A stretch of 64,000 nt of DNA from Ferrimicrobium sp. (lineage in GTDB: Bacteria; Actinomycetota; Acidimicrobiia; Acidimicrobiales; Acidimicrobiaceae), in assembly GCF_027319265.1 (NCBI RefSeq), contig NZ_DAHVNP010000059.1, forward strand, positions 1-64,000, read 5' to 3'. The notes beneath the pieces were generated by a model that ran no database searches, had not been told where the DNA came from, and was given only the letters and a program-made list of their open reading frames with translations. Made by a program: the position numbers and the translations under genes. Positions within the stretch are counted from its first letter, which is position 1; every line of letters begins with the position of its first letter. This document shows, piece by piece, positions 17,579-25,429 of the stretch.

Positions 17579-17896
17579 GTGGAGCAAGTTCCTAGAGGTT
17601 GGAGCGTTGAAGGAGCAAAGCTCGTTCGTCGCATTGAACTCGATGACTACTGGAAAGTCGTCGTTGCAAGCTTGGCGATCTCGTTGTTGGCGATCTGGCG
17701 TGATCATCATCCAACGCTTATCGTGGAGTTTCGAAGTCTCGTGGTTGAACTCTTCAGCCACGACGTCGGTGCGATCACCGACCGCGACCTTGAGCTGGCG
17801 CGTTTGATCAACGGGGTGATTCCGCCGCGTGCAATGGGCCAGGACGGGCAAGTTGGCGAGGAGCCCGTTGGGCCACCTCGCACTGCTCAATTTTGA
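17579..17896 (+). CDS. Pterin-4-alpha-carbinolamine dehydratase
   Basis: About 105 residues. The family pattern GW-x-VEG-x-KL, then a DHHP motif (H43, H44, P45), then SHDVGAITDRDLELA with H61 matches PCD/DCoH proteins, which dehydrate 4a-hydroxytetrahydropterin or serve as small dimeric cofactors. The first His is preceded by Asp rather than the more usual Glu. Residues after LING form a non-family tail of about 27 residues. GTG 17579 was chosen from the family length and the upstream -10 element; in-frame GTGs at 17531 and 17555 are alternatives. No aromatic hydroxylase gene is nearby. Confidence 0.72.
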   Translation: MEQVPRGWSVEGAKLVRRIELDDYWKVVVASLAISLLAIWRDHHPTLIVEFRSLVVELFSHDVGAITDRDLELARLINGVIPPRAMGQDGQVGEEPVGPPRTAQF

Positions 17897-17919
17897 TCCA
17901 GCCGCTATTGATCCAGCCG
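17893..17919 (+). repeat. 12-bp direct repeat, 15-bp period
   Basis: TTGATCCAGCCG occurs at 17893-17904 and 17908-17919; the first copy contains the stop codon of the pterin dehydratase gene. Confidence 0.85.
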
Positions 17920-18013
17920 GTTCAGTCAACGCTTCAAGGCGAGCGAGTCCGTTGTGTGGAGCCCGCGTCCGAGACGAGCCAGTGCCGGCAGAGCCGCGAG
18001 ATCTTACGCCCGT

Positions 18014-19126
18014 CTAGTTGATGTGTAGCTCTAAGAAGGGTGTATCCAGGAGCCAGTTGGGATCGGGCGTTCTTCCAAGACCAAGCCCCCTCGGGCACTC
18101 GATGCTCCCATCGTCAGAGAGAACAAAGGGCTCGGTGATGTCACGCGCAAAATAGTGATCGCTAGCGGCGAGGTCGCCAACGCGGTCGAAGGCAGGGTGG
18201 GAGGCGAGGGCGAGATTGTGGGCCCGACCGATGCCGGTCTCGAGCATACCACCGATTCTGAGGTGCAACCCCTCGTGTTGACAGCGGTCAATGATCTTGA
18301 GTGACTCCACGTATCCACCCACACGGCTCGGTTTGAGATTGATCGTAGGCGCCATCCCCAGCCGTAGCGCGGTGATGATGTCGTCGACACCGCTGATCGT
18401 TTCATCAAGACCGATAGGGGTGGTCAGTCGTTTGGCGAGCTCCACATGACCGACAAAGTCCCGCTCTAAGAGGGGTTGCTCGATGAGCGCGGCGCCGGTG
18501 GCGTCAATGCGGTCGAGTTGGGTTCCACTGGCGCCCGCATAGCTCTCGTTGGCATCGAGAACTAAATGTTCCATCGGGAAGGAGGTGCTCGCTAGTTCCA
18601 GAATGGCCGAATCGGCATCGGGTGCGACTTTGGCTTTGAAGAAGCGATACCCTTGCCGCCGGAGATCGGTGAGTTCTCCAACGAGAGCCTCGATGTCGGT
18701 GCTGAGCGATAGTGTGACGCCGGCGGGGACGTGAGTGCGGCTGGTCGGAATGCCGAGGAGCTCGGAGAGGCTCACCCCCTCATGCTGGGCCCAGAGGTCA
18801 AAGAAGGCCATCTCGACACTTGCCCGAGCCATCTGATTGCCCTTGACCGTTGCCATCCTGGTGGCGATCTCAACGTGCGAGGAGAAGTTGCGAGCCAGGA
18901 GAGGAGCCAAATGGTGTTCGATGATCTCAAGGCAGGTAGTGACCGTCTCTGGCCAGTAACTCGGATCATTTTGCGCACTGATCTCAGACCAACCGCTTGT
19001 TCCCTCATCGGAGAGCAGTTCAAGCAGGTAGGTGCGCTTCGCTTGTTGGATACCTTCGGCTGACCGAAAGGGCGCCACCAGATCGAGAGTAACGGGGTAC
19101 AGGCGGAGGCTCGCTAGCCGGATCAC
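18014..19126 (-). CDS. menC: o-Succinylbenzoate synthase (enolase superfamily)
   Basis: A 370-residue enolase-superfamily enzyme. The acid/base lysine pair is K164-x-K166, the metal ligands are D191, E216 and D241, and the second catalytic Lys is K265 (NLKPSRVGGY). The closing IGGMLETGIGRAHNLALASH block is typical of the OSBS/N-acylamino-acid racemase branch, so menaquinone synthesis is the first guess and N-succinylamino-acid racemisation the alternative. No other men gene is nearby. Its GTG overlaps the TGA of the aldehyde dehydrogenase gene by 4 bp (GTGA), indicating translational coupling. Confidence 0.85.
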   Translation of the reverse strand: MIRLASLRLYPVTLDLVAPFRSAEGIQQAKRTYLLELLSDEGTSGWSEISAQNDPSYWPETVTTCLEIIEHHLAPLLARNFSSHVEIATRMATVKGNQMARASVEMAFFDLWAQHEGVSLSELLGIPTSRTHVPAGVTLSLSTDIEALVGELTDLRRQGYRFFKAKVAPDADSAILELASTSFPMEHLVLDANESYAGASGTQLDRIDATGAALIEQPLLERDFVGHVELAKRLTTPIGLDETISGVDDIITALRLGMAPTINLKPSRVGGYVESLKIIDRCQHEGLHLRIGGMLETGIGRAHNLALASHPAFDRVGDLAASDHYFARDITEPFVLSDDGSIECPRGLGLGRTPDPNWLLDTPFLELHIN

Positions 19127-20661
19127 GTCAGGTCAGGATACCGTTGATACTCCGGGAAGTTGCCATAGAGCCGGGACTCCGGTGGCCCCTCGGTGACGGC
19201 CTGCACCAGATATTCACCTCCGACGAAGGCACCCTTCCACGAGGCTCCTCGTCCTCCAAAGGGCTCCGCTTTATCCCCTCGAGACTTGGGCTGATTGATA
19301 CCCACCTTGAAGGCATTGACCTCTGTGGCAAGAGTTCCCGCCAGTTCAAGGTCGTCGCTGGCAATCGAGGAGACGAGAGCGCCGTTGGAGACGTTCATCT
19401 TGGCGAGGAGTTCAGCGGTCGTATCGACGATGACCAAGGTATCGACTGGTCCAAATGGCTCGGCATGGTAGAGAGGTGACGAGCGTGGAGGGTCAAGAAT
19501 AGCGACGGGGGCCACGTAGGCACTCAAGTCTTGACCTTCGATGAAGCGCCCTGGATCAAGCTTGCCGCGATAGATGGGCACGCCTCCACGGTCGATCGCA
19601 TCAGCGATGTTGGTCCGCAGGTCGGCCGCCTTGGCAGCGTTGATCACGGGTCCAAAGTCCACATCGGGGATCGGGTCGCTGGGATCGGCGACCGCGAGTG
19701 GGTGGCCGACGGTCAGTGAGGAGACGACGGGGATATACATGGCGAGGAAGTCGTCAAAGAGCTGTCGTTGGATGACGTAGCGAGGATAGGCGGTGCATCG
19801 TTGTTTGGCGTACTCAAAGCCCTTTTTGATCATTGGGGCGAGTAGATCCCACTGGGAGAAGTTCCAGATTCCCCAGGCGTTGAGTCCTTCCTGCTCAAGC
19901 ATGTGGCGCTTGTCGGTACGAACCAAGTCGGAGGCGATCTTGCCACCAGTATCTCGCCCACCGACGAAGGCGAGTGCACCGATCTCGGGCGAGCGTACCA
20001 GCACGGAAGAGAGCTTACCCCCGAGGCCACTGACGAGGGTAACAGGCAGACCCTCCTCGATGGCGAAGGACATGGCAAGCGTGAGTGCTACGACGCCACC
20101 ATCGGTTGGTGCCTTCGCGATGACGGCGTTGCCAGAGAGCATCTGGACATAGAGGGCGTGTGCGAGTACTGACAAAGGGTAGTTCCATGAGGCGATGTTG
20201 GATACCGGGCCAGGTAGTGGGCCGCGTCCGTCAAGCATGCGGTCGATCTCAGCGAGATACCATTCGACGCCCGAGGTAGTCCGATCGACCGAGACCAGTG
20301 CCTGACGATAGGGTTTGCCGATCTCCCAGGTGAGGAGGAGTGCGAGGAGCTCGCGATGTTGCACGATCTTGGCGATGGCGCGTTCTGTCCGGGCCTTGCG
20401 CTCGGCTAGTGGAACCTTGATCCACTGGAAGTGCTCGGCGACGCAGCTATCGAGGGCAGCTGCCGCCTGATGGGTCTCAAGGAGAAGGGGGCCGTGAATG
20501 CGTGTCTGGTCGATGGGGGAAGTGGCGGGGTGAACCTCGCCCTCTTCCCGCCATTGACCACCCCAATAGTTTGCTACTCCTGATTTCGTAAAGGCTTGTG
20601 GGGCGATCGCAGCTGCCTGCGCGTAGAGTTCTTCCCAACTTGTTCCGGGCTTGAGTTGCAT
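19123..20661 (-). CDS. Aldehyde dehydrogenase family protein
   Basis: A 512-residue NAD(P)-dependent aldehyde dehydrogenase-fold protein. The cofactor region includes SNIASWNYPLSVLAHAL and LSGNAVIAKAP. The general-base Glu lies in MLEQEGLNAWG (family ELGGK region, strongly altered) and the nucleophilic Cys in AKQRCTAYPRYV. The substrate cannot be inferred. ATG 20661 has AAGGAA just upstream. It is followed by menC with a 4-bp overlap; the pairing suggests a joint pathway but none is obvious. Three 16-bp tandem repeats lie upstream. Confidence 0.85.
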   Translation of the reverse strand: MQLKPGTSWEELYAQAAAIAPQAFTKSGVANYWGGQWREEGEVHPATSPIDQTRIHGPLLLETHQAAAALDSCVAEHFQWIKVPLAERKARTERAIAKIVQHRELLALLLTWEIGKPYRQALVSVDRTTSGVEWYLAEIDRMLDGRGPLPGPVSNIASWNYPLSVLAHALYVQMLSGNAVIAKAPTDGGVVALTLAMSFAIEEGLPVTLVSGLGGKLSSVLVRSPEIGALAFVGGRDTGGKIASDLVRTDKRHMLEQEGLNAWGIWNFSQWDLLAPMIKKGFEYAKQRCTAYPRYVIQRQLFDDFLAMYIPVVSSLTVGHPLAVADPSDPIPDVDFGPVINAAKAADLRTNIADAIDRGGVPIYRGKLDPGRFIEGQDLSAYVAPVAILDPPRSSPLYHAEPFGPVDTLVIVDTTAELLAKMNVSNGALVSSIASDDLELAGTLATEVNAFKVGINQPKSRGDKAEPFGGRGASWKGAFVGGEYLVQAVTEGPPESRLYGNFPEYQRYPDLT

Positions 20662-20699
20662 AGGTTCCTTCCAGGGCCAGCGATCTCAATAGTCTCTCC

Positions 20700-20747
20700 C
20701 CTTGGTGTCGATGTACCTTGGTATCAACGCACCTTGGTGTCAATGCA
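20700..20747. repeat. Three 16-bp tandem repeats between divergent genes
   Basis: Units at 20700-20715, 20716-20731 and 20732-20747 follow the pattern CCTTGGTRTCRAYGYA. Read on the minus strand each has a TTGACA-like core (TTGACA, TTGATA, TCGACA). They lie 40-90 bp upstream of the aldehyde dehydrogenase start and could be regulator-binding iterons. Confidence 0.85.
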
Positions 20748-20840
20748 CCGCCACAGCGGATGGGACGCACGGATTGAGCTACGGGATCGGGTCTTCGTCG
20801 TTGCCTCCATCCTAGTGGCTAGGCTGGACAGGGTAGGTGC

Positions 20841-22931
20841 ATGATCGATTGGGCTGGTGAGGGAGGACGAACGCGAAAGTTAACGGGTGTAGCGATCGTA
20901 GGACCGACGGCGTCGGGCAAGACCGAGTTTGCCCATGTGCTTGCCCATAGACGGCGTGATCTTGTGCCGGTCGCTGTTGATGCGCTGACGGTCTATAAGG
21001 CGCTACCCATCACCACAGCGATGCCAGAACCGACGGCCATTGCTGAACTCGACTATCGATGTGTAGCGCATGTGCCTGTTGATGAGGAGTACTCCCTCGG
21101 TCAGTTCCTTCAGGACCTTGATCGTGAGCTGTGTCGACTCAGCGAAGGGGGACAACGGCCACTTTTTGTGGGAGGAACGGCACTCTGGATCCGTGCGGTA
21201 GTGAATGGTTTCGTCCCGCCCAAAGGGGCACCTGGCCTGCGGCATTGGTTGGAGACTCGTCTGTGTGACGACGCTGACGATCAATCTGCTTATCATCTTC
21301 TCACTCAACTCGACCCACGGGCGGGGGAGTTGATCGACCCCCGTAACCGTCGGCGTCTTCTGCGCGCGCTCGAGGTAGCGCTCGCCAGCGGTGCGACTGA
21401 GTCGGTAGCCGGTGACCGGTTGGGTGTCGACGGTCCTCAACGATACCCGCAGATTGGACTCGCGCTCGAACCAGAGGTGCTTACCCGCCGAATCTCGCTG
21501 CGCATCGAACACCAGATCGCCCGCGGATGGGTTGATGAGATAGCACGGGTGCTCACCATGGACCCATCACGAACAGCGCGTGCCGCGATCGGTGTCACAG
21601 AGCTCAGCGACTACCTCGCAGGCAAATCCTCCCTTGATGAGGCGATTGAACGCATCGCGCGACGAACCCGCCGCCTCGTCAAGCGTCAGTTGAGTTGGCT
21701 GCGACGAGATCCTCGGATCGTGTGGGTGTCGAGTATCGACGAAGGATTACACCAGGCTGATCGGCTTCTCGACCAGATAGTGAGCGGACATTGGAGCCCA
21801 GACACAATCCATGGTCCTCGCAGGGCCGCCGGGCCTTTCGCAGAGAGCCCAGCCAAAGAGAATTGGATCGAGAACGATCTGGGGGAGATCGATCCAGCGT
21901 TTGTCACTCCCGCCGCAGGAGCGCCCTACAATGGCCGCGATATGCAGCGAGTGGAGTCGGCGCTCGCTCAGGATCACAGCATTGGGGAGGGGGAAACACT
22001 CCGAGGGGTGTTCCGGCCACAGATTATCGAGAGGAGAGATGACGAGTTGCAAGTAGTGAAATATACGGGAGCAGGCAATGATTTTCTGATTGGGGAGATG
22101 CCGAGCCAGCTGCCTGATGGTGTCATGATCTCGGCGTTGCTCGATCGGAGCCATGGGGTGGGCGCTGACGGACTGATCCTCGTTGAGGTAGCTCAAGGGG
22201 CTCAGCCACGGATGCACCTCTATAACCAAGATGGATCGCGCGCTGAGATGAGTGGGAATGGCCTACGCTGTCTCGGTCATTATCTTGTGGAACGGCATGG
22301 ATTGGGACCCTCACTCTCGATCATGACCGATGCAGGGCTTCGCTACTATCGTCTTGTCGAGCAGGGTAACTGGGCATGGATTGGTGAGACGACCATGGGT
22401 GTGGTGGAGATGACTATTGAGCCTGACGGGAGCTTTCTCGTCGATGTTGGGAACCCTCATCGGGTGATCGTGATGGGTGGGCTCGCCGAGCTCGAGGGTC
22501 TCGATATCGCTGCCGAAGGAGCTAAGCAGCAGGGGCTCGCTCTTGCAACCGATGGTATCAACGTGGAGTGGATTGTGCGCAGTGAGGACGGCTGCGTGAT
22601 GAGGGTTTTTGAACGCGGTGTCGGACCGACGATGGCATGTGGAACTGGTTCGGTGGCCGCCGCCTGGGTAGCTCGCTCTCTTGGATGGATTCGAGAGCGG
22701 GCGGTCGTTGAGAACCCGGGAGGTGAGCTTTCCGTCCACTTTGGGGCGCCATCGACGAACGGACTTGCCGCCGATAACGGCGACGAGCATGGTGCGCCGA
22801 CGCGATTGAGTGGAGCTGTCGATCGTGGCGAGTCATCTGGTGTCGTTCAAGCAGCACCGGAGGTATGGCTGCGGGGCCCGTCACTGCTGATCGCTGATAT
22901 CACCCCGGCTCGGTGGTTGTTCTCCTCATGA
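20841..22931 (+). CDS. miaA-dapF: tRNA dimethylallyltransferase MiaA fused in frame to diaminopimelate epimerase DapF
   Basis: One uninterrupted 696-codon frame. Residues 1 to about 315 are MiaA: P-loop GPTASGKT (21-28), VDALTVYK in place of the usual DSMQVYR, and VGGTALWIR. About 85 linker residues resemble neither family. Residues 403-696 are DapF, with the two catalytic cysteines in NGLRCLGHYL and ACGTGSVAA. MiaA prenylates A37 of tRNA; DapF makes meso-diaminopimelate for lysine and peptidoglycan. The neighbour order miaA-dapF-hflX is usual in actinobacteria, but normally as separate genes. An internal TTG (22047) with good ribosome site could yield free DapF, so fusion, dual products, or an open linker are all possible. 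Confidence 0.85.
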   Translation: MIDWAGEGGRTRKLTGVAIVGPTASGKTEFAHVLAHRRRDLVPVAVDALTVYKALPITTAMPEPTAIAELDYRCVAHVPVDEEYSLGQFLQDLDRELCRLSEGGQRPLFVGGTALWIRAVVNGFVPPKGAPGLRHWLETRLCDDADDQSAYHLLTQLDPRAGELIDPRNRRRLLRALEVALASGATESVAGDRLGVDGPQRYPQIGLALEPEVLTRRISLRIEHQIARGWVDEIARVLTMDPSRTARAAIGVTELSDYLAGKSSLDEAIERIARRTRRLVKRQLSWLRRDPRIVWVSSIDEGLHQADRLLDQIVSGHWSPDTIHGPRRAAGPFAESPAKENWIENDLGEIDPAFVTPAAGAPYNGRDMQRVESALAQDHSIGEGETLRGVFRPQIIERRDDELQVVKYTGAGNDFLIGEMPSQLPDGVMISALLDRSHGVGADGLILVEVAQGAQPRMHLYNQDGSRAEMSGNGLRCLGHYLVERHGLGPSLSIMTDAGLRYYRLVEQGNWAWIGETTMGVVEMTIEPDGSFLVDVGNPHRVIVMGGLAELEGLDIAAEGAKQQGLALATDGINVEWIVRSEDGCVMRVFERGVGPTMACGTGSVAAAWVARSLGWIRERAVVENPGGELSVHFGAPSTNGLAADNGDEHGAPTRLSGAVDRGESSGVVQAAPEVWLRGPSLLIADITPARWLFSS
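22031..22049 (+). promoter_or_regulatory. Internal ribosome-binding site and TTG start for dapF
   Basis: GAGGAGAG (22031-22038) lies 8 nt before an in-frame TTG (22047). Initiation there gives M-QVVKYTGAGNDF, the normal DapF N-terminus, and a 294-residue enzyme (22047-22931). A weak promoter-like pair, TTGTCA at 21901 and TACAAT at 21927 with a long 20-nt spacer, lies in the linker upstream. Confidence 0.65.
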
Positions 22932-24247
22932 CCCTCATTGAACGGAGCTTTCAGGAACGCATACTACTTGTTGGGGTAGCGGCGAGTGGCCGTGAGCGGC
23001 AGATGGTCAACGACCAGCTCGACGAGCTGGCCAGTCTGGTCGATACCGCCGGTGCACTGGTGGTGCATCGAGAGATACAGGTTCGCGAACGTCCCGATCC
23101 GGCAACCTATATCGGTAAAGGTAAGGTTGACGAGTTAGCGGCGCTTTCTGAGAGCTTCGACGTCGATACAGTGGTCTTTGACGATGAGCTGACCCCTGGA
23201 CAGCAGCGCAACCTTGAGAAGGTTTTAGGCCGGACAGCCATCGACCGTACCGCCGTAATTCTCGATGTGTTCGCTCAAAATGCGAGGAGTCAAGAGGGTA
23301 AGGCGCAGGTTGAGCTCGCGTTATTGCGCTACCGATTACCTCGATTGGTGGGTCGACGAACGAACCTCTCTCAGCAGGTTGGGCGCATTGGTACACGGGG
23401 CCCTGGTGAGACAAAGCTCGAGGAGGATCGTCGACGCATTCAAGAGCGCATCGGCCAGCTGCGTCGTGAGTTAGCAGCGCTTGAGCGACAGCGGCGGCTG
23501 CAGCGTAAGTCACGTCTGTACGGTCGCAACTTACAGGTGGCGTTGGTTGGTTACACCAACGTAGGTAAGTCATCCCTACTCAACGCGCTCACCGGTGCCG
23601 ATGTCGTGGTCGAGGATCGTCTCTTTGCTACGCTCGACCCTCGGACCAGACGTTTGAAGCTTCCAGGGGGAGAGACGATCCTCCTCGCCGACACCGTTGG
23701 ATTCATTCGCAAGCTCCCGCATCAGTTAATCGAAGCCTTCCGATCAACCCTCGATGCGGTGGCAGAGGCTGACCTTCTAGTCCATGTCGTTGATGCATCA
23801 AGTGCGCACGCACTGGACCAGATGCGTGAGGTGCGGGCGACATTGGCCGAGATCGGAGCGAACCAGGTGCCCGAACTGGTGGTGTTGAACAAGATCGACC
23901 TTGGGTATGCCACGAGTGATCTGCCAGCGGGATTCCCCATCTCGGTGGCGTCTGGAGAGGGCATTTCCGAACTGCTCGGGGTGATTGGAGACCGCTTGCG
24001 GGCGTTGAACCGGATCGAGATCTTTCGTGTCCCCTTTGATCGGGGTGACATTCTGGCGGAGATCCATCGAGAGGCTGAGGTGCTTTCGGAGGAGAGTCTC
24101 GATGGTTATGTCGAGCTGAAGGTGCGAGCCGACGATGCGGCGCGTGCACTCCTGCGCCGTCATATTGATGGTGCCGATGGTGGCGCCAGTGATAGTGCCA
24201 TTGACGGCATTCAGGAAGAGGTTGCCAACGATTCGGAAGGCCGATAG
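22928..24247 (+). CDS. hflX: GTPase HflX
   Basis: A 439-residue ribosome-associated GTPase involved in rescuing or splitting stalled ribosomes. The N-terminal HflX domain contains PATYIGKGKVDEL. The glycine-rich linker GPGETKLEEDRRRI precedes the G domain, with G1 GYTNVGKSSLLNAL, G3 DTVGFI and G4 NKID. ATG 22928 overlaps the dapF stop as ATGA; a GTG at 22913 is a weaker alternative. The last 25 residues are a divergent acidic tail. Confidence 0.94.
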   Translation: MTLIERSFQERILLVGVAASGRERQMVNDQLDELASLVDTAGALVVHREIQVRERPDPATYIGKGKVDELAALSESFDVDTVVFDDELTPGQQRNLEKVLGRTAIDRTAVILDVFAQNARSQEGKAQVELALLRYRLPRLVGRRTNLSQQVGRIGTRGPGETKLEEDRRRIQERIGQLRRELAALERQRRLQRKSRLYGRNLQVALVGYTNVGKSSLLNALTGADVVVEDRLFATLDPRTRRLKLPGGETILLADTVGFIRKLPHQLIEAFRSTLDAVAEADLLVHVVDASSAHALDQMREVRATLAEIGANQVPELVVLNKIDLGYATSDLPAGFPISVASGEGISELLGVIGDRLRALNRIEIFRVPFDRGDILAEIHREAEVLSEESLDGYVELKVRADDAARALLRRHIDGADGGASDSAIDGIQEEVANDSEGR

Positions 24248-24293
24248 TGAGGTTCTCAGAGATCGTCGAGAGACATTGGTGCGTGGTGACGGT

Positions 24294-24299
24294 TAAGGT
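24294..24299 (+). promoter_or_regulatory. Putative -10 of a leaderless dapC transcript
   Basis: TAAGGT lies 6 nt before GTG 24306. The G-run between them is too close to the start to act as a normal Shine-Dalgarno. Confidence 0.4.
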
Positions 24300-24305
24300 G
24301 GGGCT

Positions 24306-25409
24306 GTGAAGGAGTTTGCAACAACTGGAATTTCTACGGTCGCGATGCTACGGGAGATTGCCTATGAGAGTGGGCTTGAGGTGGTCGATGCTGCCGTTGG
24401 TTCACCCGTCGATCCTCCGCCGGCGGTCGTTCCGCGTCTGCTCGCTTCTTCAGGAACCGAGCGACACTATCCGCGATCTGATGGGTCGACCGCCTTCAAA
24501 GAGGCAGTCTTAGGCTGGCTGACCAGTGAAGTCGGTGTGGATCTCGACGCCCATCAAGTGGGCGCTACGATCGGATCGAAGGAATTTATCTCCTCCCTGC
24601 CACTGCTCCTGGCCAGGGGGCGCCCAGATCGTGATGTCGTGCTGATCCCACCGATCGCCTATCCGAGTTATGCAGTAGGTGCCAAGTGGGCAGGACTCGA
24701 GACCTACCGTGTTCCGGCGAAGACAGACGGGACGCTGGATCTCGATGCGATTCCGGAGGAGGTCGCAAGACGGGCGTTGCTGTTCTGGGTCAATTCACCA
24801 AACAATCCGACCGGGATGATCGAGAGTCTTGCCCCGGTGGCACACTTTGGAGATCGACATGGCGTGATCATTGCCTCCGATGAGTGCTATCACGACTTCG
24901 GTTGGACTCGCGAACCTGAGTCGTTGCTTGGATTCGGTGTTTCGGGGCACCTTGCGCTCTATTCGTTGTCCAAACGCTCAAATCTTGCTGGGCTTCGCAT
25001 CGGTATGTACGCTGGTGATGGCGATCTCGTCCAAGAGATCGCCCTCGCGAGACGCGAACTTGGACTCATGCCTCCAGGTCCGGTGCAGGCGGTCGCTGCT
25101 GGAGTCCTGGGAGATCGAGAGCATGTCGTTGAACAGCGTCGTCGGTACGCTGAACGGCTGCGTTTGGTCTCCGGCTGGCTAGAGAACCTGCTTGGTGTTC
25201 CGGTGCGGCTTCCCGATGGCGGGATCTATCTCTGGGTGCGCGCGCCCGAGGAGTTCAATCAAGACGGCGCAACGCTCGGTGTAATGCTGGCCAGAAAGTT
25301 TGGATTGGTCACGGCGCCAGGTGCCGACTATGGTGATGCTCGTTTTCTACGCGTCTCCATGACGATATCTACCAAACAGATGGAGACATTAGCGTCGCGG
25401 CTTGGGTGA
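24306..25409 (+). CDS. dapC: Succinyldiaminopimelate aminotransferase (DapC-type)
   Basis: A 367-residue class I/II PLP aminotransferase. Visible marks are NSPNNPTG, the D/Y cofactor contact in SDECYHDFGW, the Schiff-base Lys in LYSLSKRSNLAGLR, and a C-terminal Arg in ARFLRVSM. The function as N-succinyl-L,L-DAP aminotransferase is assigned from context, because dapD and dapE follow immediately; on sequence alone other substrates are possible. GTG 24306 is the only suitable start. Confidence 0.85.
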   Translation: MKEFATTGISTVAMLREIAYESGLEVVDAAVGSPVDPPPAVVPRLLASSGTERHYPRSDGSTAFKEAVLGWLTSEVGVDLDAHQVGATIGSKEFISSLPLLLARGRPDRDVVLIPPIAYPSYAVGAKWAGLETYRVPAKTDGTLDLDAIPEEVARRALLFWVNSPNNPTGMIESLAPVAHFGDRHGVIIASDECYHDFGWTREPESLLGFGVSGHLALYSLSKRSNLAGLRIGMYAGDGDLVQEIALARRELGLMPPGPVQAVAAGVLGDREHVVEQRRRYAERLRLVSGWLENLLGVPVRLPDGGIYLWVRAPEEFNQDGATLGVMLARKFGLVTAPGADYGDARFLRVSMTISTKQMETLASRLG

Positions 25410-25415
25410 CCCGGG

Positions 25416-25421
25416 TAGGTT
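25416..25421 (+). promoter_or_regulatory. Putative -10 of a leaderless dapD transcript
   Basis: TAGGTT lies 8 nt before ATG 25430, and no Shine-Dalgarno separates them. It sits only about 7 nt after the dapC stop, so dapD-dapE may have their own promoter. Confidence 0.4.
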
Positions 25422-25429
25422 AGACCGGT

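Noticed and set aside
17471-17929. A 152-codon minus-strand frame
   Set aside because: It is antisense to the pterin dehydratase, whose DHHP and SHDVG motifs are clear on the plus strand.
20700-20747. CRISPR-like array
   Set aside because: The units are contiguous 16-bp tandems without spacers, and there are only three of them.
21901-21932. Promoter for dapF inside the fusion linker (TTGTCA and TACAAT)
   Set aside because: The spacer is 20 nt, outside the normal 16-18 range. It is mentioned with the internal dapF start but not called as a promoter.
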